Positions 16,988 through 26,098 of a stretch of 64,000 nt of DNA are shown in pieces. The position numbers and the translations under genes are program-made. The stretch's first letter is position 1, and the number at the start of each line of letters is the position of its first letter. Under the pieces are notes generated by a model. It was given only the letters and a program-made list of their open reading frames with translations, had not been told where the DNA came from and made no database searches. The DNA is from Clostridia bacterium (GTDB lineage: Bacteria > Bacillota > Clostridia > TANB77 > CAG-508), in contig JAFWNQ010000003.1 of NCBI GenBank assembly GCA_017510245.1, positions 1 through 64,000 on the forward strand. Direction: 5' to 3'.

Positions 16988-18274
16988 ATGAGCATAAAAC
17001 AAGAAAAGACAAAAAATAAAAACGAGTTAAAACTAACTTTTACAGTTGAAGCTGAGAAATTTGATGAAGCAATAATGAATGTATTTAAGAAAAGTGCAAA
17101 ATACTTTAATATACCTGGATTTAGAAAGGGAAAAGCACCATTTAAGATTGTTGAAAAGTATTATGGAGATGATATTTTTTACGAAGATGCTTTCAATGAC
17201 TTAGTTCCAGAAATATATGACAAAGAGATTAAAGATAATAAAATAGATGCAGTAAGCAAACCAGAAATAGATGTTGTTCAAATGGAAAAAGGAAAAGATT
17301 TAATATTTACTGCAATAGTTGCAACAAAGCCAGATTTTAAATTAGGAAAATATAAAGGTGTAGAATTAAAGAAAATAGAATATAAAGTTACTGACGAGGA
17401 CATTGAACATGAACTAGGTCATATGGCAGAACATAATTCAAGAATGGTATCTGTTGATGACAGAGCAGTAAAAGATGGAGACCAAGTTGTAATTGACTTT
17501 GAAGGATTTGTTGATGGAAAAGCATTTGAAGGCGGAAAGGCAGAAGGACAACAATTAACTATAGGAAGCAAGACATTTATTCCAGGATTTGAAGAACAAC
17601 TTATAGGAATGAAATTAGAAGAAGAAAAAGACATAAAAGTTACATTCCCAGAAGATTATTTTTCAAAAGATTTAGCAGGAAAAGAAGCAACATTCCACAT
17701 TAAACTACATAGTATTAGTGTGAAGGAACTTCCAAAAATAGATGACGAGTTTGCTAAGGATGTTAGTGAGTTTGATACTCTTAAAGAACTAAAAGCAAGC
17801 ATTAAAGAAAAGAAAAAAGAAGAAAATGAGCATAGAGCAAAACATGAAATGGAAGACGCAGCACTAGAGGCAGTTTGTGAAAATACAACAATAGACATTC
17901 CAGAAGGAATGATAGAACTTGAAATTGACAATATGGAAGACAATATAGGTCAAAGATTACAATATCAAGGAATGAGTTTAGACCAATATTTAAAAATGAT
18001 GGGAAAAACTGAAAAAGAGCTAAGAGAAGAATTTAAAGAAGATGCTAAAAAGAATGTAAAAACAAGTTTAGTTCTTGAAAAAATAGTTGAAGAAGAAAAA
18101 TTTGAAGCTGATAAAGACTATATTAAAGAAGAACTTGAGAAAATGGCAAAACAATATAACAGAAAAGTTGAAGAACTAGAAAAGAATGATAACTTAAAAG
18201 AATACTTAGAAACAGCATCTAAAAATGAGCAAGCAGTTAAAATAATAATAGATAATGCAAAACTTACAAAATAG
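16988..18274 (+). CDS. tig: Trigger factor (ribosome-associated chaperone and peptidyl-prolyl isomerase)
   Basis: Binds near the peptide exit tunnel and folds nascent chains. The N-terminal ribosome-binding domain includes the signature IPGFRKGKAPFKIVEKYYG. The FKBP-type PPIase domain (about 150-240) has DGDQVVIDFEGFVDGKAFEGG and FIPGFEEQLIGM. The C-terminal chaperone arms (about 245-428) are lysine/glutamate-rich helices. At 428 aa the length is normal. RBS AAAGGA. It is followed by a strong terminator and then clpP-clpX, the classic tig-clpP-clpX order, with clpP having its own promoter. Confidence 0.97.
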   Translation: MSIKQEKTKNKNELKLTFTVEAEKFDEAIMNVFKKSAKYFNIPGFRKGKAPFKIVEKYYGDDIFYEDAFNDLVPEIYDKEIKDNKIDAVSKPEIDVVQMEKGKDLIFTAIVATKPDFKLGKYKGVELKKIEYKVTDEDIEHELGHMAEHNSRMVSVDDRAVKDGDQVVIDFEGFVDGKAFEGGKAEGQQLTIGSKTFIPGFEEQLIGMKLEEEKDIKVTFPEDYFSKDLAGKEATFHIKLHSISVKELPKIDDEFAKDVSEFDTLKELKASIKEKKKEENEHRAKHEMEDAALEAVCENTTIDIPEGMIELEIDNMEDNIGQRLQYQGMSLDQYLKMMGKTEKELREEFKEDAKKNVKTSLVLEKIVEEEKFEADKDYIKEELEKMAKQYNRKVEELEKNDNLKEYLETASKNEQAVKIIIDNAKLTK

Positions 18275-18276
18275 AA

Positions 18277-18320
18277 TGCAGAAAGAGGGGGACTAAAATT
18301 TTTAGTCTCCTTTTTCTGCA
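18277..18320 (+). terminator. Terminator after tig
   Basis: TGCAGAAAGAGGGGGACTAAAA pairs with TTTTAGTCTCCTTTTTCTGCA-type 3' arm (18299-18320). The hairpin is long, with T-rich segments in the 3' arm. Confidence 0.75.
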
Positions 18321-18344
18321 CACTTAAATAATATCTAAAAATGC

Positions 18345-18373
18345 TTGATAATTTGTGAAAAAAAATATATAAT
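18345..18373 (+). promoter_or_regulatory. Sigma-A promoter of clpP-clpX
   Basis: TTGATA (18345-18350), 17-base spacer, TATAAT (18368-18373). I see no CtsR heptad repeat next to it. Confidence 0.75.
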
Positions 18374-18411
18374 AAAAAAGCAATAATATTTTTATGAAAG
18401 GAATGATAATT

Positions 18412-19029
18412 ATGAATGATATGGATAGAATAAAAGATAGTTTAGTACCTTATGTAATTGAGCAATCATCTAGGGGAGAAAGATCTTATGATATTTTTTC
18501 TAGATTACTTAAGGATAGAATAATATTTATGAGTGAAGATGTTAATTCAGCTTCAGCTAGCCTTGTAATAGCTCAATTACTTTTTTTGGAATCTGAAGAT
18601 CCAGAAAAAGATATTTTCTTATATATAAATTCACCAGGAGGATCTGTAACAGATGGATTAGGAATTATAGATACAATGAATTATATAAAATGTCCAGTAA
18701 CTACAATATGTGTTGGAATGGCAGCAAGTATGGGAGCTTTGCTTTTGACATCAGGAACTAAAGGAAAGAGATATGCAACGCCAAACTCAGAAATTCTAAT
18801 ACATCAACCATTAATTAGTGGAGGCGGAATTTCAGGACAAACAACAGAGATTAAAATTCATGCAGATCAAATGATTAAAACAAGAGAAAGAATTAACAAG
18901 ATAATTAGTGAAACAACAGGAAAACCAATTGAACAAGTAGAAAAGGATACAGAAAGAGACCATTATATGACAGCACAAGAAGCTCTTGAATATGGGCTAA
19001 TTGATGGTATTATGGACAAAAGAAAATAA
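18412..19029 (+). CDS. clpP: ATP-dependent Clp protease proteolytic subunit
   Basis: Serine protease that forms the tetradecameric chamber fed by ClpX or ClpC. With the start at 18412 (AAAGGA 9 bases upstream; the ATG at 18394 contains the RBS itself) it is 205 aa. The catalytic triad is S106 in [10 protein letters not shown]131 in ILIHQP and D183 in ERDHYM. The SPGGSVTDG oxyanion-loop motif is present. clpX follows 22 bases later, forming an operon. Confidence 0.97.
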   Translation: MNDMDRIKDSLVPYVIEQSSRGERSYDIFSRLLKDRIIFMSEDVNSASASLVIAQLLFLESEDPEKDIFLYINSPGGSVTDGLGIIDTMNYIKCPVTTICVGMAASMGALLLTSGTKGKRYATPNSEILIHQPLISGGGISGQTTEIKIHADQMIKTRERINKIISETTGKPIEQVEKDTERDHYMTAQEALEYGLIDGIMDKRK

Positions 19030-19051
19030 AAATATGAGAAAGGAATAGTAT

Positions 19052-20368
19052 ATGGCTAAAGGTAATGAAAAGAATATTAGATGTTCATTTTGTGGAAAGC
19101 AACAATCTGCAGTAAAAAAAATAATTGCAGGTCCTGCAGGAATATTCATATGTGATGAATGTATAAAGACATGTGAAGGAATTCTTGAATCTGAAGATTA
19201 TTATGAAGAAGAAGAAAAATACGTAATAAATGAAGAAGCAAAATTACCAACACCACAAGAAATCAAAAGTATATTAGATGAATATGTAATAGGACAAGAA
19301 GAAGCTAAGAAAACATTATCAGTTGCAGTGTATAATCATTATAAAAGAATATATAATGAAGAAGAAAATGATGACAATAAGGATGATGTAGAAATCCAAA
19401 AAAGTAACATATTATTATTAGGACCAACTGGATGTGGAAAAACATTTCTAGCTCAAACTCTTGCTAAAATATTGCAAGTTCCATTTGCAATAGCTGATGC
19501 TACAACATTAACAGAGGCCGGATATGTAGGTGAGGATGTTGAAAATATCTTATTGAAGCTTATACAGTCAGCTGATTATGACGTAGAAAAAGCTGAAAAG
19601 GGAATTGTTTATATCGATGAAATTGATAAGATATCAAGAAAATCTGAAAATCCATCAATTACTAGAGATGTAAGTGGAGAAGGAGTTCAGCAAGCTTTAC
19701 TTAAAATCGTCGAGGGGACAACTGCGTCAGTTCCACCTCAAGGCGGCAGGAAACATCCACATCAAGAGCTTATTCCAATAAATACATCAAATATATTATT
19801 TATATGTGGAGGTGCATTTGAAGGATTAGACAAGATAATTGGAGATAGAATTGGAAAAAAATCGATAGGATTTGGAGCTAATGTCACAGATATTCAAAAG
19901 GTTGATAAGTATAAAATATATGGACAATTACAACCACAAGACTTGCTAAAATTTGGATTAATTCCTGAATTTGTGGGAAGACTTCCAATAATCGCTACTT
20001 TGCAAGAATTAGACAGAAATGCATTGATTGAGATTATGACTAAACCAAAAAACTCATTAGTAAAACAATATAAAAAACTATTAGGAATTGATGGTGTTGA
20101 GTTAGATTTTGAGGAAGATGCATTAGAGGCTATGGTTGATAAAGCCATAGAAAGAAAAACAGGAGCTAGAGGTTTACGATCAATAATGGAAGAAACTATG
20201 AGAGATGTGATGTATGAAGTTCCTTCGAATCCTAAGATAGTTAAATGTACTATTAATAAGGAAACTGTTCTTGGAAATGAAAAACCTAAAATAGAGGAAG
20301 ATCCTAACAAAGAGATAAAGGAAAAAGTAAAACATAAATCAGAAGATGAAGATGAAGAAACAGCATAA
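19052..20368 (+). CDS. clpX: ATP-dependent Clp protease ATP-binding subunit ClpX
   Basis: AAA+ unfoldase that recognises substrates and feeds ClpP. The N-terminal zinc-binding domain has C11, C14, C34 and C37 (CSFCG, CDEC). Walker A is GPTGCGKT at 124-131, Walker B is IVYIDEIDK, sensor and pore motifs (GYVGEDVE) follow, and the [11 protein letters not shown] arginine-containing C-terminal motif is present. 438 aa with a charged tail of about 25 residues. Cotranscribed with clpP. Confidence 0.97.
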   Translation: MAKGNEKNIRCSFCGKQQSAVKKIIAGPAGIFICDECIKTCEGILESEDYYEEEEKYVINEEAKLPTPQEIKSILDEYVIGQEEAKKTLSVAVYNHYKRIYNEEENDDNKDDVEIQKSNILLLGPTGCGKTFLAQTLAKILQVPFAIADATTLTEAGYVGEDVENILLKLIQSADYDVEKAEKGIVYIDEIDKISRKSENPSITRDVSGEGVQQALLKIVEGTTASVPPQGGRKHPHQELIPINTSNILFICGGAFEGLDKIIGDRIGKKSIGFGANVTDIQKVDKYKIYGQLQPQDLLKFGLIPEFVGRLPIIATLQELDRNALIEIMTKPKNSLVKQYKKLLGIDGVELDFEEDALEAMVDKAIERKTGARGLRSIMEETMRDVMYEVPSNPKIVKCTINKETVLGNEKPKIEEDPNKEIKEKVKHKSEDEDEETA

Positions 20369-20371
20369 ACT

Positions 20372-20419
20372 AAAAGAACTTATAGAGATAGTGAAGTACT
20401 ATGTCTATAAGTTCTTTTT
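20372..20419 (+). terminator. Terminator after clpX
   Basis: AAAAGAACTTATAGA pairs with TCTATAAGTTCTTTT and is followed by TT. Confidence 0.85.
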
Positions 20420-20464
20420 CAGTATTGTGTTTTTTCTTGAAATATTAAAGTTATGAATATTAAT

Positions 20465-20513
20465 AAAAAAGCGATGACCTGCAACGGTAAAACATGTTGC
20501 AGGCCATCACTTT
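20465..20513 (-). terminator. Strong GC-rich terminator of the 20516-20839 cassette
   Basis: GCGATGACCTGCAAC (20471-20485) pairs with GTTGCAGGCCATCAC (20496-20510), extended by A/T pairs. On the minus strand a T-run follows. It begins three bases beyond the stop codon. Confidence 0.9.
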
Positions 20514-20515
20514 AA

Positions 20516-20839
20516 CTACTTCGCAACCAGAAAATCAGGGGTGCTGAACTCAAGGCTCAACTTACGCCTGACATTTGCAGGAATCGAGAAGCGCTGATGT
20601 GAATTCTGAGGAAGAGTCAGAGCAATGACACACGTAGCGTCGTGCACAGTCATTCCCTCAAGCCTCTTATAAAAACCACAGCAAGACGCAGGAATCTCGT
20701 CGAAGTAATCAAAATCATAAGGATCTGAGCAGTTGCTTCCAGACTTGACATCGAGCTTGTTGTGAAGCTTGTGCTTTTTAGCGGGACGACCGAAGTAGCC
20801 CCAATAGAGCATAGGATGCTTCTTGAAAGATCGACTCAT
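20516..20839 (-). CDS. GC-rich hypothetical protein in a stand-alone cassette (MSRSFKKHP type)
   Basis: 107 aa from the ATG at 20839, which has a perfect GGAGG 9 bases upstream; the longer frame to 20878 has no RBS. The protein is basic at the N-terminus (MSRSFKKHP, RPAKKHKLHNK) and carries a central NCSDPYDFDYFDEIPASCCGFY segment in two pieces, with no domain I can name. Short proteins starting MSRS-F/Y-KK occur as unknowns in gut Firmicutes; this comparison is from memory. GC is about 48-50% over the two 60-base lines I counted, against 27-30% for neighbours, with different codon use. It has its own promoter and terminator. Probably horizontally acquired. Confidence 0.65.
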   Translation of the reverse strand: MSRSFKKHPMLYWGYFGRPAKKHKLHNKLDVKSGSNCSDPYDFDYFDEIPASCCGFYKRLEGMTVHDATCVIALTLPQNSHQRFSIPANVRRKLSLEFSTPDFLVAK

Positions 20840-20893
20840 GAATCCCAACCTCCAAAATCTTGAAACGGTCGTTACCAACAGAACATTACTATT

Positions 20894-20922
20894 ATTATAT
20901 CATAATAACAGCCAATAATCAA
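20894..20922 (-). promoter_or_regulatory. Sigma-A promoter of the GC-rich cassette
   Basis: Minus strand TTGATT (20922-20917), 17-base spacer, TATAAT (20899-20894). Confidence 0.75.
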
Positions 20923-21002
20923 ACAAGAACAGAAAAAAGTATAAGTATTATGTTCTATTATTTGAAAAAAAAGAATAAGTTAGATTTAGAGGTAAGGATA
21001 AA

Positions 21003-21611
21003 ATGAAAGAAAAAGTTGAAGAACATTTGGCTAAAAACATAAAAAACTATTTAATACTAAGTTTAGTATTAATAGTAGGAGTCATTATAGGTATTATTTC
21101 TGTCAATAATTTAAAAGAAGAGCAGAAATGTGAAATAAATGATTATTTATCCGAATTTACAGATACAATAAAGAATAATAGTAAAATTGATTATTCAAAG
21201 CTTTTGGAAAAATCAATAAAGGAAAACATAAAAATAATAATACTTATAGTCTTGATAGGATTTTCAATTTGGGGAAAATTTGCAATAATAGGAATAACTG
21301 GATATAAAGGATTTTGTTTAGGATATTCAATATCAAGTGCCATTGTTGCATTTGGTGTAGGAAAAGGAATACTATTTTCGGCAACACTTTTATTTTTGAG
21401 TCAAATATTGGTACTACCTATATGCTTTTATATAGCTGTTAAAAGCTTAAAAACATATGAATCATTAATATATGATAGTAATGATGATAAAGTAATATTA
21501 ATTGGATATGTAATATCACTTATAATTTCAATAATAATAATGATAATATCATCTTTTATTGAAACATATTTGAATAGTAATATGTTTATGTTATTTGCAC
21601 GATATTATTAA
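21003..21611 (+). CDS. spoIIM: Stage II sporulation protein M
   Basis: Integral membrane component of the SpoIID/M/P machine that thins septal peptidoglycan and drives engulfment of the forespore. 202 aa (family about 210). Hydrophobic helices lie near residues 16-36, 74-92, 100-125, 131-147 and 160-183, with the characteristic GITGYKGFCLGYSISS before the third one. RBS GAGGTA. xerD follows on the same strand after 133 bases; the spoIIM-xerD neighbourhood is also seen in Bacillus, which supports the call. Confidence 0.88.
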   Translation: MKEKVEEHLAKNIKNYLILSLVLIVGVIIGIISVNNLKEEQKCEINDYLSEFTDTIKNNSKIDYSKLLEKSIKENIKIIILIVLIGFSIWGKFAIIGITGYKGFCLGYSISSAIVAFGVGKGILFSATLLFLSQILVLPICFYIAVKSLKTYESLIYDSNDDKVILIGYVISLIISIIIMIISSFIETYLNSNMFMLFARYY

Positions 21612-21667
21612 AAATAACAAATGCTGACAACATAAACAAAAAAAATAAAAATAAAGCTAAAAAAGTC

Positions 21668-21696
21668 TTTACTTTTTGTTAATAATTTGATATAAC
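21668..21696 (+). promoter_or_regulatory. Promoter of xerD
   Basis: TTTACT (21668-21673), 17-base spacer, TATAAC (21691-21696). Confidence 0.55.
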
Positions 21697-21744
21697 TTAA
21701 TAAACTATTTATGTAAATAATTTTTTATAGGGGTGCAAAGAATA

Positions 21745-22626
21745 ATGGATAAACAAATAAAACTTTTTTTACAATTTTTACAAAGAGACAAAAAACTATC
21801 AGACAATACTTTACAATCATATAGAAGAGACATATTACAATATGAAAAATATGTAGAAAATAATGAGATTAACTACATAAAAGTTACAGAGGAAGACATA
21901 AAGAAGTATTTAAAAGAGCTAAAAAGAATTGGAAAAAAGACCTCTACAATATCAAGGAGTTTAGCAAGTATAAGATCATTTTATCAATTTTTAGTGAAAA
22001 CAAAAAAAGTAAAAGGTGACCCAACAGCAAATGTTCAATCACCTAAAATTGAGAAGAGAGTTCCTAGTGTACTTACATCTGATGAAGTTGAGCTATTATT
22101 AGAACAACCAAAAGATGTAGATTTAAAAGGTACTAGGGATAAAGCTATGCTTGAATTTGCATATGCTACAGGGATGAAAGTTACAGAAATTATTGATCTA
22201 AATATAGATGATATAGACTTTAAAAGTGGAACTGTTACATGTTCAAATCGTAAAAAGACAAGAACAGTACCTCTAGGAGGATTAGCTGAAAAAGCATTAA
22301 AAGAATATGTAGAGGAAACTAGACCTATACTATTAAAAGATGACAAAAATAAAGCATTATTTGTGAATATGAATGGTTCTAGACTTACAAGGCAAGGATT
22401 CTGGAAAATAGTAAAATACTATAAAGAAAAAGCCCATATTGACAAAGAGATTACACCACATATTTTAAGACATTCATTTGCAACACACTTATTGCAGAAT
22501 GGTGCTGATTTAAAATCAATACAAGCAATGTTAGGACATTCAGATATATCTTCTACACAAGTGTATTCACAGTTTGAAACTAATGAATTGAAAAATCTTT
22601 ATAAAAATACTCATCCAAGAGCATAA
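21745..22626 (+). CDS. xerD: Tyrosine recombinase XerD-like
   Basis: Site-specific recombinase expected to resolve chromosome dimers at dif. With the ATG at 21745 (GGGGTG 9 bases upstream) it is 293 aa. The N-terminal SAM-like core-binding domain spans about 1-90 and the catalytic domain 105-293. H239 and R242 (HILRHSFATH), H265 (LGHSDISS) and the nucleophile Y274 (QVYSQF) are present. The first catalytic arginine, normally in the string TG-L-R-V, is lysine here (K145 in ATGMKVTEI), and the beta-hairpin lysine region reads CSNRKKTRTVPL. Context (spoIIM upstream) favours XerD over a mobile integrase. Confidence 0.88.
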   Translation: MDKQIKLFLQFLQRDKKLSDNTLQSYRRDILQYEKYVENNEINYIKVTEEDIKKYLKELKRIGKKTSTISRSLASIRSFYQFLVKTKKVKGDPTANVQSPKIEKRVPSVLTSDEVELLLEQPKDVDLKGTRDKAMLEFAYATGMKVTEIIDLNIDDIDFKSGTVTCSNRKKTRTVPLGGLAEKALKEYVEETRPILLKDDKNKALFVNMNGSRLTRQGFWKIVKYYKEKAHIDKEITPHILRHSFATHLLQNGADLKSIQAMLGHSDISSTQVYSQFETNELKNLYKNTHPRA

Positions 22627-22628
22627 AA

Positions 22629-22659
22629 AGAAAAGGGAGATCACTGATCACCCTTTTTT
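22629..22659 (+). terminator. Terminator after xerD
   Basis: AAAAGGG-A-GATCA pairs with TGATC-A-CCCTTTT, with a T-run to 22659. Confidence 0.85.
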
Positions 22660-22777
22660 GTGTGAACATAAAGATTAATTCATATAAACAAAAGTAAGAA
22701 TGAACTGATTTTTATAAGGCAAAGCTGATTTAAGCTATAGTTATCATAGATTTGCAAGTTGTTTTAAGAACAATAAT

Positions 22778-22806
22778 TTGACTATATAATAGCTTTGTGG
22801 TAAAAT
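22778..22806 (+). promoter_or_regulatory. Promoter of the 66-aa gene and rRNA methyltransferase
   Basis: TTGACT (22778-22783), 17-base spacer, TAAAAT (22801-22806). Confidence 0.65.
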
Positions 22807-22841
22807 CTAGTTGCTATAATAATAAAAAAGAGGTGGCTAAT

Positions 22842-23042
22842 ATGAAACATAAATTTTTACAGGATTTAGGGATAGATATAGAGGAAGATACTAAAGATGT
22901 ATTAAAGCAATTTAACTTAAATGGATTTTTAGATGAGATTAGTGACAACAGACTGAAAGAAGAAGAAGAAAAAGTTGAAGAGTTAAAAGAAGAAATAGAA
23001 AATAGTGAGAAAGACGTTGATAACGAAGATAATAAGGAATAG
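22842..23042 (+). CDS. Small acidic hypothetical protein
   Basis: 66 aa from the ATG at 22842, preceded by AGAGGTGG. The first 35 residues (KHKFLQDLGIDIEEDTKDVL) look globular. The last 30 are a run of Glu/Lys/Asp forming a charged helix. It lies 13 bases upstream of the rRNA methyltransferase gene and shares its promoter. I do not recognise the family. Confidence 0.6.
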   Translation: MKHKFLQDLGIDIEEDTKDVLKQFNLNGFLDEISDNRLKEEEEKVEELKEEIENSEKDVDNEDNKE

Positions 23043-23055
23043 AAAGGTCTAACAA

Positions 23056-24402
23056 ATGGAAATTCCAATTAAAAAAAATGAGGAATATATAGTTAATATA
23101 GTAGATTACGGAACTAATGGTGAAGGTATTGCAAAAGTAGATAACTTCACCATTTTTATTAATAATGCATTAAAAGGTGAAAAATGCAAAATACATATAT
23201 TGAAAGTACTATCTTCTTATGCATATGGAAAAGTAATTGAAATAATAGAACCATCTGACAAAAGAATAAATCCAGACTGTAATATGTTTTATTTATGCGG
23301 TGGATGTGATTTAAGACATGTTGATTATAAGGAAACACTAAGAATAAAACAGGAAAAAGTTCAAAACCTAGTAAATAAAACACTAGATAAAAAGATTGTA
23401 GTAAATAAGGCAATAGGAATGGATAATCCATTATATTATAGAAATAAGGCTATATTTCCTGTTAACAATGATAAGAAAATCGGTTTTTATAAAAAAAGAA
23501 CACATGACATAATAGAGTTAGATATTGAAAAAGAATATTGCAAAATTCATTCAAGTAAGTCACAAGAAATTGCACAATTCACATTAGATATTTTTGAAGG
23601 AGATATATATAATAGCAAAACTAAAAGTGGTGTTCTAAGAAATATAATGATTAGAGAAGGATTTAAAACAGGAGAGTTCATGCTTGTTCTTGTGCAAACA
23701 ACTAATGAAGTATTAATTGATGTGGATAAAATAATAAAAAAATATCCTCAAATAAAAACAATAATAATTAATAAGAATAGTAAAAACACAAATGTTATTC
23801 TATCAAGAGATAATAAAGTTGTTTATGGTAAAGGATACATTTCAGACAAGTTGGGAGATTATTTTTTTAAGATTTCACCAAATTCGTTTTATCAAGTTAA
23901 TCCAGTACAAACCGAAAGAATATATAATTTTGCAATAGAAAAAGCAGAGCTAAAAAAAACAGATATACTATGTGACTTATACTGCGGAATTGGGACAATT
24001 GGAATTTTCGCATCAAAATATGTTAATAAGGTTTATGGTATAGAGATTGTACCTGAAGCAATAACAGATGCAAAACAAAATGCACAAGATAATAATATAC
24101 ATAATATTGAATTCATCGAAGGTGATGTGGAGAAGGCTTTTAATGATTTTATAAATAAGGATGTAAAACCTAATGTGGTTATAGTTGATCCTCCAAGAAA
24201 AGGATTAGATGCTAAGACTGTGCAAAGTTTGAATAATCTGAAATTAGAGAAATTAGTATATATTAGTTGTAATCCAGCAACAATGGTTAGAGACTTAAAA
24301 GAGTTAAAAGAAACTTATAAGATTAAAGAAATACAACCGGTTGATAATTTTTGCTATACATCACATGTGGAAACTATTGCAATTTTAGAAAAAGTTATTT
24401 AA
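23056..24402 (+). CDS. 23S rRNA (uracil-C5)-methyltransferase, RlmD/RlmCD type
   Basis: SAM-dependent enzyme that makes m5U in 23S rRNA. The N-terminal TRAM domain spans about 1-65. The iron-sulfur cysteines are C75, C81 and C84 (CNMFYLCGGC), with a fourth in EKEYCKIHS. The SAM motif is CDLYCGIGTIGIFASK, and the catalytic Cys lies in VYISCNPATMVRDL after VDPPRKGLD. At 448 aa it is normal. In Firmicutes such proteins modify U747 and/or U1939; which one cannot be told here. Confidence 0.93.
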   Translation: MEIPIKKNEEYIVNIVDYGTNGEGIAKVDNFTIFINNALKGEKCKIHILKVLSSYAYGKVIEIIEPSDKRINPDCNMFYLCGGCDLRHVDYKETLRIKQEKVQNLVNKTLDKKIVVNKAIGMDNPLYYRNKAIFPVNNDKKIGFYKKRTHDIIELDIEKEYCKIHSSKSQEIAQFTLDIFEGDIYNSKTKSGVLRNIMIREGFKTGEFMLVLVQTTNEVLIDVDKIIKKYPQIKTIIINKNSKNTNVILSRDNKVVYGKGYISDKLGDYFFKISPNSFYQVNPVQTERIYNFAIEKAELKKTDILCDLYCGIGTIGIFASKYVNKVYGIEIVPEAITDAKQNAQDNNIHNIEFIEGDVEKAFNDFINKDVKPNVVIVDPPRKGLDAKTVQSLNNLKLEKLVYISCNPATMVRDLKELKETYKIKEIQPVDNFCYTSHVETIAILEKVI

Positions 24403-24430
24403 TTTTCTAGAAAAAAAGGAGAATTTAGAT

Positions 24431-26038
24431 ATGGGAAGACTTATAGAAAAAGTGAGAACAGTGGTTGGAGAACAAAAACAAACTATAAAAAAATATAGTT
24501 TAACATTTGCTATCATTTATTTGGTTACTTTTATGATGATAGTATTAGGATTTAAAATAGATAACATAGAAAAAATATATACATTATTTATTTTAACTGA
24601 TGTTTTTATCTTTGCGATAGAATCAATTTTTGATTTTAAATGGTATAGAATACCTATGTATGTAATAGCATTACTTCTATCTATAGCGGCAAACAATACC
24701 ATATATAGTGAGACAAATACCGAAAAGCAGATAATGTTTATTGCTGGAATATATATGTTTACAGTAATAATTGCAATATATAAAATTATAAAAGATTCAA
24801 ATGTAAGTTTTTCTCAATTTGTAATAAGAGTTTTTAATAATGGAATTATTATTAGTATTGCATCAGCAGTAATACAAATTGGAAGTTTATTTATAGCTTT
24901 TATTATAGCTTCTTTATTATTTTCAAATACTGATATAGATATTTATCTAAAGACCGAAATATTTACTTTAGGATTTATAATTATTCCATCATCAATTCTT
25001 GCATTATTGTATGTAAAAAATGAAGTGATGAAACCTGTTAGTTTCTTGATAAGCTACATTATGCTTACCATAGTAATAATTGCTGAAGTAGTTATATATA
25101 TTTACTTTATAAAGATTCTTATTTTAAGAGAGATACCTTCAAATGTAATATTCCCTATAATTTCAGGTTTGTTTATGGGAGCATATCCTACTTGTATAAT
25201 GATTAATGGACTACAGAATAAGAACAAGTATATTGAAAAGAATATAACAATTTTACCAATTGCTTTTATACCTTTAATATGCATGCAGATTTATTCAATT
25301 GGAGTGAGAATTGCTGAATACGGAACAACACCTGAAAGATATCTAGGAGTAATACTTGTTTTGTTTGAAATAGTAGCGGTAATTCTATCTTTTATAAAAG
25401 AAAAAAAGCATTATAGTAAAATTGTACTAATTGCAGCTGCCTTTACACTAGTTGTAATGTGCATTCCAGGAATAAATGTAATAGATTTCTCATGGAAAAG
25501 CCAATTAAGAAGATTAACTTCCGTATACAAGCAAGATACTAATTTTGACTCTTTATCTCAAGCAGACAAGGATATTGCAAAGGGAGCTTACGAATATCTT
25601 AAATATGATGAGGAGGGAGAAAAACATATTCCAAGTTATATAGACAAAGAGACCATGAATAAAAAATTGTTTAATAATGATGGTTATCAAGATTATAATT
25701 ATGGTAGCATAAACTACAATCCAGATACAAAAGAAATTCCTGTAGAAGGATTTAAAAAGGCAAGAGAAGTTGAAATATATAGTTATACAAATTCAAGTGC
25801 TAAGAACCTAGATTTTAATAAATTAAAAATATATAATGACAAAGACTTAAATGATAAAATAGAAAAAGAGATGAGATTATTTATTGAGAAAACAATAGAT
25901 ACTGGAAAAATAATAAATAAAAGAGTAGATTTTGATAGTAATACATCACTATGGATTACTAGATTAAATATAAGATATAGAAAGAATAATAAAGAGATTG
26001 AAAGCTTAAGTATTTCTGGCTACTTATTAACGAAATAA
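24431..26038 (+). CDS. DUF4153-type polytopic membrane protein
   Basis: 535 aa with about 11-12 hydrophobic helices over residues 20-355, then a soluble C-terminal region of about 170 residues (KQDTNFDSLSQADKDIAKGA onward). The motif YSIGVRIAEYGTTPERYLG before a helix is characteristic of DUF4153 proteins, whose role is unknown. RBS AAGGAG. It follows the methyltransferase by 28 bases and probably shares its transcript; a 15-bp hairpin follows. Confidence 0.75.
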   Translation: MGRLIEKVRTVVGEQKQTIKKYSLTFAIIYLVTFMMIVLGFKIDNIEKIYTLFILTDVFIFAIESIFDFKWYRIPMYVIALLLSIAANNTIYSETNTEKQIMFIAGIYMFTVIIAIYKIIKDSNVSFSQFVIRVFNNGIIISIASAVIQIGSLFIAFIIASLLFSNTDIDIYLKTEIFTLGFIIIPSSILALLYVKNEVMKPVSFLISYIMLTIVIIAEVVIYIYFIKILILREIPSNVIFPIISGLFMGAYPTCIMINGLQNKNKYIEKNITILPIAFIPLICMQIYSIGVRIAEYGTTPERYLGVILVLFEIVAVILSFIKEKKHYSKIVLIAAAFTLVVMCIPGINVIDFSWKSQLRRLTSVYKQDTNFDSLSQADKDIAKGAYEYLKYDEEGEKHIPSYIDKETMNKKLFNNDGYQDYNYGSINYNPDTKEIPVEGFKKAREVEIYSYTNSSAKNLDFNKLKIYNDKDLNDKIEKEMRLFIEKTIDTGKIINKRVDFDSNTSLWITRLNIRYRKNNKEIESLSISGYLLTK

Positions 26039-26044
26039 AATTAG

Positions 26045-26090
26045 CCTCTAGTTATATTATTTATGATTTTTAATATAATATAACTAGAGG
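26045..26090 (+). terminator. 15-bp perfect hairpin that also covers the tspO RBS
   Basis: CCTCTAGTTATATTA (26045-26059) pairs with TAATATAACTAGAGG (26076-26090) around a 16-base loop, followed by TGATTTTTAT. It can act as the DUF4153 terminator. The 3' arm contains AGAGG of the tspO ribosome binding site, so in readthrough RNA the site would be sequestered. Confidence 0.8.
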
Positions 26091-26098
26091 TGATTTTT

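Noticed and set aside
19894..20310. Opposite-strand frame over clpX
   Set aside because: Complement of a highly conserved AAA+ gene; no RBS or promoter.
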